Origin: Endocalyx cinctus
Taxonomy: Eukaryota > Ascomycota > Sordariomycetes > Amphisphaeriales > Apiosporaceae
Length of the DNA stretch: 64,000 nt
Reading direction: 5' to 3'
NCBI GenBank assembly: GCA_001600455.1
Contig: BCKC01000006.1
Span: 2,046,001-2,110,000, forward strand
Shown here: in pieces, positions 36,032 through 48,943 of the stretch
Layout of the letters: each line of letters starts with the position of its first letter
Position numbering within the stretch: position 1 is the stretch's first letter
The notes under the pieces: generated by a model
Databases searched by the model: none
What the model was told of the DNA's origin: nothing
The model's input: the letters and a program-made list of their open reading frames with translations, nothing else
Program-made: the position numbers and the translations under genes

Positions 36032-38110
36032 GTTAACACGGGTGCCGAACTGTAATACAATCCACTGCGGCACCCTTTTCCCCCTTCGATCACAATTGGG
36101 ATCATGATACCACGATGCTTCATGATGAGCTCTTTTTATATATATACCCCTTAGGGGCAGCTTTATTGATTGCTCCCCTCTGCTTCTTTTCTTTGTTTTC
36201 GCTACTTGGTCATGATGATCTTCACGGATAAGGCGCAGGTTGCACAAAAGAAATTTTCTACGGAGGGGCGATACGTAAAGAGTCGTATAATTCGGAAATT
36301 TGGAAGGCGTCTTGGATAACTTATTGGTGGGCGGCGGGGCTGTCTTTTTATTTCCTTGGATCTTCTGCTTTGGTCTTCGTTTTCGACTTTATGGTTCCGA
36401 CTTATATTCCCTCTATAAGTGCCTTGCATAAAAAAAATATTGTCACATCATTCTTCTACCTCGTTTTTTTTTCTTTCACATTGCACATACCGATAAAAAA
36501 AAAGATTCTTCTATTTGCATTTTTTTTGATGCGACTTACTATTTCATAAGCGCCCAGGAAACCTACACTGGTTCCGGCGTTCTCAATAGAGGATTACCAA
36601 AAACTTCGCATGTTCTTTCATTTTCTACTGCACATAGACTAAAATAGACGGCGGGACATTTCTCAGCAGGAGGTGTTGAGTACATAACGATATAATTTAG
36701 AGAGGAAATGGATTTGGGTGATTGATTCAGGGGTGGTTTTTGTTGTGTATCACCAACGTCAATCAGGGAGGATTATGCATTCAAGCCAATAACATATCAT
36801 TATTATTATTAGTACAGTATATAAGATAGATGCATTCTCAACGATGCATTTCATTTACCACTGTTCTATCTATACATACGAAATGTTGGTTCGTACTTTG
36901 TTCTTTTTCTTTTGTTCTTTTGCGCGCCTTGCATTTGTCTTGTGTAACTAATGACGACAAAAAACGGTGTCTTACTCTTGTCGGCTTGTTTGCCGAGTAG
37001 AGAGCAGAAACCCGAAGAATTACGAGTACATTACACTATCGTAGGTACAATGGAAAAGCGATGACGACCTCGGCAAGCGTACCCCGTAGCCCCGTGCCCC
37101 CCCTTTCGTGGACACGCGAGCGAGCGAAGGAACCTGTCACAGCTTATTATTATGTATTTTTTTTCTTTCTGATTACCGCCGAGCTGTTTAGGGTAAGCCG
37201 TAGCGCTGGTAAGAAGGAAAAAGTCTATGTCACCTACTATCCGTAGCCCCGTCAGCCCAGCTTTCCAAGATTAGTAGCTTGTTCCCAGCTCCAGGTAACA
37301 TTTACACTTTTTTTTTCCCAAACCTATCCAGTCATCGTTACGACAAGTAGGGGTGCGTGACGATACCGGTAATAATCATCGATGTTATAACCGACCCATG
37401 AATTGAATTACGGGTCCACGTGCTATGGAGACGGGGTTCTCAATTTTTGTTTTTTAGTCCTTACACTTTGGGTTTTTTTTTTCCTTTCCTCACCTTTAAG
37501 GGAAATCTTAGTGTACAGTTTTATATTACCTACTTTATTTGTGTTAACCTAGTTAGTTACTCTCCATGGAGGAAAAAAAGCACCGAAGAAGAATCTAAAT
37601 AAATGAGGGTAACCCCCCATGTTTTATTCCACTCTAGCGGAATAAGGGGTCGCGATACACAAGACAAAATTTCGGTGATGTGGGAAATTGATGATGACGA
37701 CTCCACGAGACATCAAACTTTATGTATCCCAAGTTAACGGTCAACCTGCAGGTCGTTTTTGGTAACCTGGTTAAGTGGTTGATTGGTCGGTTGGTTTTGT
37801 TTGATTAGTTAGTTGATAATATTCGTGTGCTTTTGTACATCATGGTTGTTAGGTATGTTTGTGTGTTGTATGGCTTTTTTTTTTTTTTCGAATCCTTCTT
37901 CCTTCATCCTACCTCAAGGTTTTCTTTTACACGAATCGTAATCTCTACAGTACAGTACGTTCCGTATTCCATCTCATTCTACTTTGATGGATCTTATCTC
38001 TCTCTTTGTCCGGACTGCCTACTCTGATTTAGCAGTTCCCCATTTGACGCCCCTCATCTGTCCCCAATAATTCGCTGGGCATGATAGGTTTGTTGTTCCT
38101 GTTTTCCCTT

Positions 38111-38139
38111 CCCCCCCCCCCCCCCCCCCCCCCCCCCCC
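38111..38139 (+). repeat. Poly-C tract of 29 bases
   Basis: Twenty-nine consecutive C between CCCTT and ATTCCC, intergenic. It is the second of three long C runs in the window. Confidence 0.9.
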
Positions 38140-41100
38140 ATTCCCAAACCACAAAACCATCACTGTGTAATACCACTTTTCAATAGTGCGACCCTCAGCG
38201 ATGGGGAGAGTGGATGGGCTAGCTAGCCTTGTTCATTTTTCCGACGTCGAAAGCAGCGTATATAACATCTATTATTGGGTAAGATTTTGAAATAGGAAGC
38301 CTGTATTAGCTAATGGAATATCAATCATAATAACATAAAATACGGTACGGTGCAAGCTCGGCTTTGAGTCGGCCAGCTTCCCACAATTCAGTAAAATAAA
38401 AGGAGGGGCGACGAGACGACAAGATGACGATAAAAGCAGGCTCCCCTGTCTTAATCTTAGATCTTTAGATCTTCTGCCGAATTATCGATCTAATCAATGT
38501 CTTGCATCATCGTCATCATACTTGCTTCATCAATTGGGACAACACGACATATTCGTCTTCACCAGTAGAATATAATATAACTACACACACGGACATTCTC
38601 CATATTCACATGCTATCTATAGTCTTTTCAGATAGGCCAACGTGGTCGCACCCCTCCATAATATTTTATAGAACCTGCTGGATGCAACCTACCGAAAAAA
38701 GACACAATATATCAATACATAACCAAAAAAAAAAAAAAAAAGCAATATCTGAAGCTTTGAGAAAAACTTGATGTCATAAAGTGAATTATTACTACACTAC
38801 GCACTATTATTATGTGGATATTCACATGGCCGCTATCCCACGCGCCCCTCCGGCCGGGGACCGGGGTCAGCTGAAATATGGATAGGCGCGGTTGATTATG
38901 ATTGAGAAACGCGGCTATGCCAGAAGTTAACAAAATGGTTCCACAATCCTGAAGCAATACGGCGATCACGAGAAGGACTAGCAAGGGCTCAGGAGCCAAC
39001 GAAATGGAATCCGTTCTCGGTCAAAATTCTTCCCTTTCCCCTTCTTCTCGCTAATAATCCGATCAACGGCCATTTCCCACCGGCCAAGCCCTAAACCCAA
39101 AAATAAAATAACATAAATAAATAATATCATATATGTGTACAAAGTCTCCCGCCCCATCCTTGGACCTGTTTCGAAAAGTCTATACCCTTAGAGTGTCTCT
39201 CTCACCGCTTTGAGCCCTCGACTCGAGCCTATACAGGTAAGCCTCGTTTTGACCAGCGCAACAAATAGAGAGACAAATAAAAGTCCCCACTGAGGAGCAA
39301 TTACGCCGAGAAGCAGGTCAAAAAATGAACAGCAATAGAGGGATAGCCAGAGAAGAAGAAAAAATTTTCCTTCCATGTGAGATTTGACAACAAAGATGGC
39401 CTACGGTTTGATGATGATCCAAAAAAATTATTATGGGAACTTCTGTTCGCGTGATCCCTTTTTTTTATACGTACATCTATAAAAGAAACTTAACGATTGG
39501 ATCTTGTCTCATCCGCCCGGGCCGTTCTTCGGCAGATTGTCCAGGTACCGACCGGGTGAGGCGGAAAGCAGTCCCCTAAATAATAACCAATGGATTTTAT
39601 ATAGCTTAATATCATGGCTATGACGAGCATCGCACGGGACCTCCTAACGCGGGCTAATAATGCAGAAGAAGGAGGCGATGCCAGGATGGCTTTGGCTTCA
39701 CTCTAGCATTTGTGGTCAAACACATCCACCCTGCATGATAATGACGATGACGACGACAATTGGGACAACGCCCCCTTATTTTCTTTTTGGCTTCTTTACA
39801 AGAAAGACGATTCATTTCCGACTTCATTATTGTGTGCGATAATGCATTCTCATAATGAGAATTAATGCTTCAAACGTTAAGTACAACGATTTGATCTTGG
39901 CCTACTTGGGAAGGGAGACATGGTGGCACAATGAAGCCCGTGCAGCCCCGACATTTTTCTCTTACGACGTTCCGTAAATGAGCGGTCCCTGAGCGTTATA
40001 GCTGCCCCTCTATTATCTGTACCTTCCGTAATTATCGTGACCGTCCAACTCGGTCGCATCGCCGGTAGCCACTCATCTCCGTATCCTATTTCGGGATTCC
40101 TCTAATCTTGATCCGACCCGGTCCGATTTTATATTACATATACCGCTGAGCATATATAGATAGGTAACTTACCTAGAGACCTACGTTAGAATATGCGATT
40201 ACGGCAACCAAAGAAGATCACCCAATATATTACTTATAATCTTCATTGGGTATCATGATGTAGCTTTACGTCTTGAAATCTTTGAAGATATTGGACCTAA
40301 GAGTTTTGGCCCCGAGTCTTCCCCTTGGACGACTAATAAGGTATCACGTTGATTACTCGGGCAATATAGATCTGCGCATGTAAATGAATATATTATTACC
40401 TGTCGGATCCTTCCACTCGTATTTGGGCCACCTTATCTTTGCCATCGAGAGATCTACATCGCTTCAATACATCTATGTATTCCTTCGCCCGTCCCTCGTC
40501 ATCTGCGAAGGGTGTTGAGCTACCTTCAAGCGAGTATCTTTGCATGATATGCGCGTAACATTATTTCCCCCCTCTAGTCTTTCTCCGTCGTTACCTAGCC
40601 TCCTTCTCGAAACCGTTGGAGAAGTGAAAAAGAACCCGGGAAATCTTCGTCTCCCAATTTACCTACAGTACCCTTAGCGTGAACGTATTGAAAAGGGGGG
40701 GGAAACACATATCTAAGATCGTCTCTGCGCTGCAACGCCTTACCCCAAGAAAAACAAAAAGAATAAAAGAAATAGAAGAAGAAAAAAGAAATAATACTGA
40801 CATTCACCGGTAGACCTTCACCCCACATCCCTCCCTCCTAATTCATATACTTGCCCCTTCTGGTATTTTCAAACTTGATGATTGGGCGACGACGAGTATG
40901 CACGTTCTAAACGGGTACTGTGCTTTTACGGTACCGTCACTAATGCTCGCCTGCTGCTACGTACATAGCAGTTCGGTAACGCCGTCACTACCGGCTGAAT
41001 AATTGAAGGAACAAAATAAATATGACCAAGGATATAATAAAAAATTTTTCTCTTCCAAAGAAGAAAAATTTCACGAGGATTCCTTGGCAGCATCGCAGCC

Positions 41101-44100
41101 CATTTTCGCTCCAACAATCTCAGCCCTCTCTCCCTACCCAACCATGGACATATGTCGCTACTCGGAATTTTCAGGTCCAATTCAATAAGGAAAAGAAGGC
41201 TTGAAAAAGAGCCCAGCTCCGAAATATGATATCCTGAAAATTCCGAAAGCCCGAATCATGTCCTTTAAATATATAAATATCAATCTCTCCGTCTCCATCA
41301 CCTTCCGCGGCGCTCGGCTTGGCTTGTCGCTTCTATTTTTTCTTCCTGTCGAGTAGGAAGAAATAAAATAAAAATGAGAAAAAATAAAATGCAACACAAA
41401 TGATCTTCCAATTTTTTCTCACATCTTCTGAATTCCCGAAAGGAAAGTTATTACGTGGCAAGCCAAGAGCGAGACGCGCGGGATGATGTTTTTCTTTTCT
41501 TTCTGATAAATCAATGGGACAAAAAAAAAAGTTAATCCCCTTTGGTTTTTCCACCGGAGAGTTAAAAAACAGTACATGTTCGTTCAAGTGCTCTTTTTGG
41601 GAGCATACAGTCCGTCGTAATACCGAGGGGACGCCGCCGAGCCCGTCCATGATCGCCATTGTCACCACCTCTTACCCGCGTTGCCAATTGTCTTGGGAGA
41701 GACAGTTTATTGTCAGAAACGTAACTCATAACCTAATACAACATATAATAATATCGACTCAACACAGATACGACAGTATCAAATCAGGGAAAAACATGAC
41801 ACACGCATATATACATACGAAGTACATTATCAACTGTACCGATGACAAAACAAAAACACACATACATACACACACACGCATACGATGATTAGAAAATTAT
41901 ATGTGCTTACCTGACAATACTTACATGTTACCATACATAATAGTATACACTAAAACGCATGAGACTTTAAACTTAGTGTACTGATCTGATCTACCATTCG
42001 CGCGCCACCTTTACCCGCGCCCAGAGGCTCGGCGCGTTTAATAACCACCCATCCCGCCATCTAAGCCATCCATCCCATCCGAGTTATCAATCTCTTCTAT
42101 CCAAGGATCTCCCTATTACTACTTAGTAAGTGTAACCTTTTTTTTTTCTTTTTCGAATATTGGAAAGGCGAGAAAAAACGAGGTAACATATATTATTTTA
42201 TTTCATTTTATTTGACCTCTTGAATATCTTTTTTTTTTTCTATCAATCCACACTGTTAATAAAAACGTAACAAGAAAAAGAAACAGCCAAGTCAAACGAG
42301 GAAATAATAAAAAAGCATCGCCCCGAAGACCGATCGATCTTCCGGGACGGAAACAAGGGGGGGAAGAAAGGAAAAGGAGTATTCCGTGAGAGAGAGTAAG
42401 AGAAACAGAGTGAGCCAAGAGGTTTCGCCAAGTCTTCTCTGTCGTTCTTTTTTTTTTTTTATTCCATTTGCTGCGCCTCGAGTCGTATACTCCGTGTTCC
42501 CCCCATTCCGTTCTTCTTTTTGACTTCTTTAACAAGAAACACCAGAGAAAAAAAGTAATAATCCACCGGCACTTGCTCGTTCCCGCGCGCACGTACATAC
42601 GCAACCCCCCTTTTTGGGTGGATTACGTATTCTGAGGCAGACTAGAGGGAAAAGATACAAGTGTTGAAATTAAGAAAAAAAAGAGTATAGAAGTAAGTAT
42701 ACCGTTTGTTTCTCTCCTTTCTTTCTACCCTCGTTATATTCCTTTGACGCACAAATGGCCTCGGGACGGCAGGACTTGGCTGCGTAACATTTATATGAAG
42801 TATGTAGAAGAATAGATACATATGCCAACAGTTTACACACAGACACGCTCAGTCCTTAACCAAAACTAGCAGGTCACCAAACACGTTCGTGGTGATGGTT
42901 TTTCGATATGTGCAGCGGTGACACGGCAGTAAGTAATGTAAGTACGTACGTACGTAGGTTGAGTAATGAAAATAGATGGATAGCCAAGTGAAATAGTTCA
43001 GCTTGGGGTTGAGATCACCGTGAACTGCTGAGTCAAGGACATATATACAACTTTAATGTACAATTATATACGCATCGATTCAAAAAGTAGGTAGATGAAT
43101 TTTTGCCTAACTTAGCAAATCAGTTAAAGTAAGTATCATAAGCACCCAGATAGGATATTACACAAAAAGAAAAAAAAAAAAGAAATTCATTAACGATACG
43201 AATAGATTTGGTAAGTATAACATATAGTATAGGAGTCTTCAATTGTCAAGGTAGTAGCCGCAGCAGCCTGTCGACGCCCTTCGTCAAAATGTGCCAAACA
43301 TGCGAACTTCCACCTACCTCATCACGCATCCGACACGTCATTCGTTTAAACCTGTTTCTATTTTTTCTGTATATTATTTTATATGAGATACCTCAAATTG
43401 GCGACGGCGAAGGGTATGGGGAAGGCCCCCTCATTCCTCTACTATGTAGTGATTTCGGCTCTTTTTTTTTTGGTTTAAAATAATTTGTCAGTGACCACCT
43501 GTTATTTACCTACATGCAGTATGTATCTGTCAGTACAGTTTTTTTTTTTACACTACCTTACTACTTTTCCAAGCCTTTCTACATAAACCTAAGTAGGTCG
43601 TTGGTCGGTCGCTTGAGTTTTTTTTTTTCGATGATCAGCAGGAAGCCAAGAAAATAGAACTCTTTTTTTATTTTTCGAATTTTCCGAGATGCTTGCTGTC
43701 GATCTTCCAATAGACCTGGAACAACCGAGTTCTAGGCAAGCTGTCATTTACTAAAAAAAACCTTCGCTATCAATAGATGGGAAATGGTTGGCCAAATTGG
43801 GTTATAAGGAAATATTTGATTCTGATTCTGATCATTCAGGTGATTATTCAACAGGGCTGAGATTTTCGATTCCAAGGTTGTATGTAGCTAACCTGGCTGC
43901 CTGGCCTCTTCTTGTTTTGGTCCATATAATCACGGTTTTTAATCACGACCTTCCATCACTAAACGAGTGATCCCAAGTGCTTATACAGCGGCGGGCAGTG
44001 TGTGGCCAATTTTTATAGGTGGCAATATTACTCTCCTATTTGATTAGAGAAAGGCCAGGTCTTGAAGTTATCGTCACTAGTTTTTAGCAATATATACTGA

Positions 44101-44477
44101 ATATGGAAAATACCGGTGCTTATCTTCCAGGAGGGCTTCTTGTCAATACACAAGCATACTGCTTGTGTAGAAATAGTATTGGAGTAAAGTGCTACATCAT
44201 GAACCTATCCCTATTCCCATATATTCTTATCTGAATGCCTGATTAGCCTTGCGATACCGGTATCATAAAACCTTGTCCCGTGCGTTATACAGAGAATAGT
44301 CAGATATATCGGGTTTGAATTCCTGAAGTGTGTATAATACAATTTTATATAGAATAGTCAATATTGACGTAGAGTTCAGTCGACTAGTTGTTACAACCTC
44401 TTGATATCAAGAGATGTTTAGGGATGGTCCGTAGTTTCCAAATATCGCTGTATCTCGTCCAGATTTGGGTCTTCACA

Positions 44478-47161
44478 CTATCGAATTATCTTCAATCGGC
44501 CTTCAGCGAGTACAACTAGGTAACCCCGACGAGTCATTGACCTAGGATCGAAACCTAAGTCTGCGTACGTTTCGCTCGTTCTTAGAGCTGAGGGCTCTAC
44601 ATCTTTATCTACCTTAACTGTATCATTGTCGGAAGCTGTGGCTAGGTCTGCTAAGCGCTGTAAACCCTGGCTAGCAGCAGCCTGCGCAGTGGAAGGACGG
44701 ATACTCTCGAGAATCGACTCTCTAATAACGGCATCCCAGGTAGACGGCGCTAACGGGGATTCCAAAAGCTCCATCAAAAGAGGGTTTATCTCTTCGCGTG
44801 TCTTGTCGATTTTGACGAGTTCCAATAAACATAATGTCGTTAAACAGAAAAAATGGTGATTTAGGGGGCTAAGCAGCCCCGTATTTGTGAGCAAAAGGCC
44901 GACGGATTCTTTGCATACCCATAGTACATCAGTTGACTTCGCATTTGTCTGAAATAGATATGAGAGTAACCTGCAATGCCAATACGCGAGATGGAGGACA
45001 GGGTGAGATGATGCAGTCATCTCCGAAGGGAGAGCTTCGCGGAACAGCTCCACGGAAAGGTTAAAAAATGAGTTGAGAATCGGAACAGCTCCGGATTCGG
45101 GTGTTAGGGCACGGGGAGGAGCCAGTGAAACCGGTGAGAAGTGACCCAAAATATTGGACAAACCTGGTTTTTACAATCAGCCTTGTGTTTAAGCCAAGTT
45201 TTATCGGGTGGGAACTTACGTGCTAGGTGATATGCGTTCTCACCAAGAATCAGCTTCAGAATTGGAAGAACGACAACACTGTCATTTGGAATCAACAACG
45301 GACTCGCGCTGCCGATAGCGTTCCAACGATCTAGCATAACCAGTGTCCACCATGACTTGATAGCTAAGTACTCCTCAGAATCAGTGTCCAATGCTCCATC
45401 AACCTTGGCCTCTAAGCCCGACACATGGAGACTCATCGAATAAGCTAATCCAACGGCACGTCCAAGTACCGACGTCTTAGAGGGTCCACCGTGCTCCCCC
45501 TTTAGGGATGGCGGACCGTGATTGTCTGTAGAGATAACTATAAGAATAAGGGTTTGGAGATGAACTAGGCTCGTAATCGTTGATCGTGGGGAGGCATCAC
45601 ATTCCCAGTCAGAGATCATGCGCCAAGCCGCCCCAACGTCGAGATTAGTGTAAAGGCCAGGCACGGAGACAAAAGACTGCATGGTGCCGTATAGGGCCTC
45701 GATGAAAGCCTCGCGTAGCAGATGTGGACATTGCGCCAGTATCGCTTCCACGCCTACCTTCGTAGACGCGAGAAATGGTAAGCAGGGATGGACAACATCT
45801 AAATAACCGTTGAAAGCGTTTTCGTCTATGCTGCGCATCGATTCGGTGTGATTATTCAGGTCAAACGAACCCGAGTCCAGCTCAGTAGCGGGCCGTGAGG
45901 GGGTACCCGTACTTGTATCCGGTTTGGATAGAGGTTGGGGAGCTAGTCCGTTGGCCGAATACGTGCCGTTCTTAGCGCCTCCGGGGGGTGTCTGAAAGGG
46001 TTGAATGGGCCGTAAGTCAGAGTTCCAGTTCGACTGGCGTGATCCAGTAGGTGTTCCGTAGTCACCGCCGGATATACTAGAATACGGTCTCTTCCGGGCA
46101 TTTTCGTCAGTTTGGCCGGGGGTACCGAACAAATCAGATGACTCCCTTCTAGCGCCACTTAACAACTCCGAGAGACCATCAATATTACCACCATCACTAG
46201 CAAGTTTCCCTTCTATGTGATGTATTCGATCAGCAAGCTCTTTGATATAGCCTTTGCTAGGTCCGCGCTTTTGAGGGACCCTGCTGAATGCGCAAATGAT
46301 CTGCGAGCGCCGGCAATTGGAGCATGGCTCTTCCCCGGTTTCCGACGTAGCATCGCATTTAACCTTCTTTCGCCGACATTCGTCACACGCGCGCGATACC
46401 TTAGACCTCTTTCTTGGAGGAGTGTTATCTGAAAGTGATTGGGCCGCATGGGTAGCATAATGATGGGCTATGTGATCTAAACCGTGAGGTTGTAGATGTG
46501 GGTGCTGTTGCGATTGTAAAGGTTGAACTTGTTGGGGTTGCTGAGGAGGTTGGTGCTGAAGATGTTGAACATGGTTTTGAAGCTGCGGTGACTGCTGTTG
46601 GTCAGAGAGGTATTGATGATGATCACCCTGAGGCTGATCTTGATCGAAGGGGTGGTGATCGGACGGTTGCTCATGTTGCTGCTGTATCGACTTTTCGGTA
46701 TTTTCTATAGGGTCGTGGTTGTCTCGGGGCGGAAGCGTCGGAGCATCAGGCGGCGGTTCATTCGAGTCTTCCTGGATCTGCATCTCGTCATTCTGTACGT
46801 GATTTTCTGTATGGTGAAACTGATGATCGTGGGTTTCGGGCTCCTGTTGTGCTATCACATCTTGCATGGCATGGCCATCAGTCTGATCGAGCATAGTAGG
46901 CATTCCTTGGCTGAGTCCCGAGCTAAGCTGAGCGGCTAGCTGTAGCTCTTCCACACTGGTGATAGATGGATGTTCTACTTGTTGATGCGATGCCGATACA
47001 TCTCCTAGGTGTTCTTGTTGGGTTGATTCAGGCTGTAAATTTGTTACATCTTGATCATTGGTAGGGTGCGAATCAAATTGTTGTTGCATGGGATCATCTT
47101 GCTGTAAATCATGCTGTATATCGGGTTTTGTATTCTCGAGCATCGGATCTATGTCAGGCAT
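44478..47161 (-). CDS. Zn2Cys6 transcription factor with Gln/His-rich N-terminus
   Basis: Two exons (47161-45220, 45163-44478) give 875 residues; the 56-bp intron has a GTAAGT donor, and the junction restores an uninterrupted HLARLSNILGHF sequence. Residues 1-245 are acidic and very rich in Gln, His and Pro. The binuclear zinc cluster lies at about 255-292: SRACDECRRKKVKCD, then EEPCSNCRRSQIICAF. It is followed by the linker RVPQKRGPSKGYIKELADRI and a short coiled coil. The region from about 435 to 660 fits the fungal-specific transcription factor domain (DVVHPCLPFLAS, SWWTLVMLDRWN). The linker resembles Rgt1/Suc1-type regulators of sugar genes, but the target cannot be named. It likely works in the nucleus as a dimer. 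No pathway genes lie beside it. The first ATG of the open frame is taken as the start. Confidence 0.9.
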
Positions 47162-47529
47162 CGCGTCAATATCGCACCGTAGCTACTTAAGCAAGTAATC
47201 AAGTGAATAAGGTAGAATGCGTCGCGTCGCAAGAATATATCGGTGTTGGGTTTGCGACAAGGTCGGTAGGTCTCAAAACCTATGGCGGCGCACTGGTTTA
47301 AATGTCGCGAGATAATTTAAGTAGCTATCGGAAAATTAACGGGTTCACGTAAAGAAAAGAAGTAGTGGCAAAGCGATGCGTAGGCCAGCTGGTGCATGGA
47401 GAGCAGAATGACTGATGTTTTGTATGTATATATTATAGTGAAGTTTTTAGTGATTCCTGCGACTAGATAGAGACATATTAGATATCAGATTACACGAAAC
47501 AGCGACATCAACAAGCTTTGTTTTTTTTT

Positions 47530-47548
47530 CTCTCTCTCTCTCTCTCTT
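47530..47548 (+). repeat. CT microsatellite
   Basis: A run of CT units follows a T run, about 370 bases upstream of the Zn2Cys6 start on the opposite strand. It could be part of the promoter as a GA/CT element. Confidence 0.75.
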
Positions 47549-48014
47549 TCTCACTTTCTCTCTTTCGCAAAAATTGAAATAGAAAATGTAATTATTTTTT
47601 TCACGCAATTAATCTTAAATCGTTATTCTATATGAACATGATGATGAGGTGCGTGGCCGGCAGTGCCAGTATGTAGAGCTAAGAGAGGACATATTCATGA
47701 AAATACTAGAGCTATGAAAAAAATTATGAAAGCTCTTGGGAATTGAACGTACCTCTATTTTTTTTTTTTTGCGATAGATTATCCAGATATTATGGGGATG
47801 GAAAATAGATGAAAGTGTTCCGGATGATCTGCCAAAATGGACGGAGGAGGAAGAACTTGAATGGCCGATGTCTCTTTGTTTTTAAATTCTTTTTTAAATT
47901 CTTGATTAATGGGCTCTGCAGCTTCGCTTCCACGTTTCTTACACGCGTCAAGTTCAATAATCCCTGAATTAGACTGGACCTTTCGGAAGCGGGAAAATGT
48001 TTTGCGATGGTTGA

Positions 48015-48040
48015 TGGATTATGGATTATGGATTATGGAT
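48015..48040 (+). repeat. 7-bp tandem repeat TGGATTA, three copies plus partial
   Basis: Three exact head-to-tail copies and a truncated fourth, intergenic. Confidence 0.85.
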
Positions 48041-48903
48041 ATTCATGGTAAGGAGAGAGAAGAGGAGAGGAAAAAGAATTTTGCGCAGACTTGGAACCTT
48101 AATAGAAAAAAAGGGCTGTCGTTATTTATTTTTATTTTATTTTTTTGCCTATCCCCGAGCTCGCCCCCTTCCCCCATAATATTCCCTTTTTTATGTTTTG
48201 TGAAAGAACGTTTAGTTTATCCAATGCTATTTTATTCATTACATCTACATTACCTATACAGTTACATATGTTACGCAATCACAACTACGATGACTTCTTT
48301 CAATGAAGTCCTGTGTATATATGTATATTGACGTTGACATATATATATTTTGATTGACTGCTACTTTTGGTGCGAATTTCCGTTGCAGACTTTAGAATAT
48401 GGATGGATCCATATCGGAATATTCGGTCGGCCATAGATACGACTATACTCCTTCCTCCCTCTTGGGTAGTATCATAACTCAGGTATATAACCATATATTT
48501 ATATATGTATACCTATGTGTATAATATATGTATATATCATATTATTTGACCTTTTCACTCAATATCTTGCATGACAATACTTATTCTAACCGTAATTCGG
48601 TATGCGCAGATATTTGATAATGCAAAGCCTAATGTTAGATTTGTGCCAATACTCTTGAACTTTTCACTCTTGTAGTGTAAGACGGAATGGCAAAATCCTA
48701 CTTCATGAATAATGAAATATGACATAAGGGTTACCTGCCTAAGGTACTTACTTCAAGGTAACGAGCGTAAACCCCAATACTACCGGATCATACTTTATAC
48801 TCTCCTCTCCATTCGGGAGTTTTATATCTTCCGTCTTCGTTCAACGCATACGTAGATTATCTTCCTATTTGGCATATTCAACATCGACTCCTATAAAGCC
48901 AAG

Positions 48904-48904
<1 letters not shown>

Positions 48905-48935
<31 letters not shown>

Positions 48936-48943
48936 TACTACTA
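48905..48943 (+). repeat. ATT/ACT trinucleotide microsatellite
   Basis: About ten TTA units pass into three ACT units. Intergenic. Confidence 0.9.

Larger units (their letters stand above)
35965..44477. other. AT-rich intergenic region of 8.5 kb, no gene seen
   Basis: This stretch separates the copper-fist gene from the 3' end of the Zn2Cys6 gene. It holds a 24-base A run (36008-36031) 43 bases past the copper-fist stop, the 29-base poly-C at 38111-38139, and T/A runs near 38725-38741, 42139-42148 and 42448-42460. Frames up to about 130 codons (for example 42203-42604 minus, 41514-41888 plus) are products of biased base composition. No domain or RNA gene is recognised. Confidence 0.5.

Noticed and set aside
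42203..42604. 133-codon minus-strand frame
   Set aside because: Composed of Lys/Phe/Leu runs from homopolymers; no domain and no consistent codon bias.
46217..46939. Frames on the plus strand within the Zn2Cys6 gene
   Set aside because: Antisense to the Gln/His-rich and zinc-cluster coding sequence; Val/Leu-rich reverse translations of Gln/His codons.
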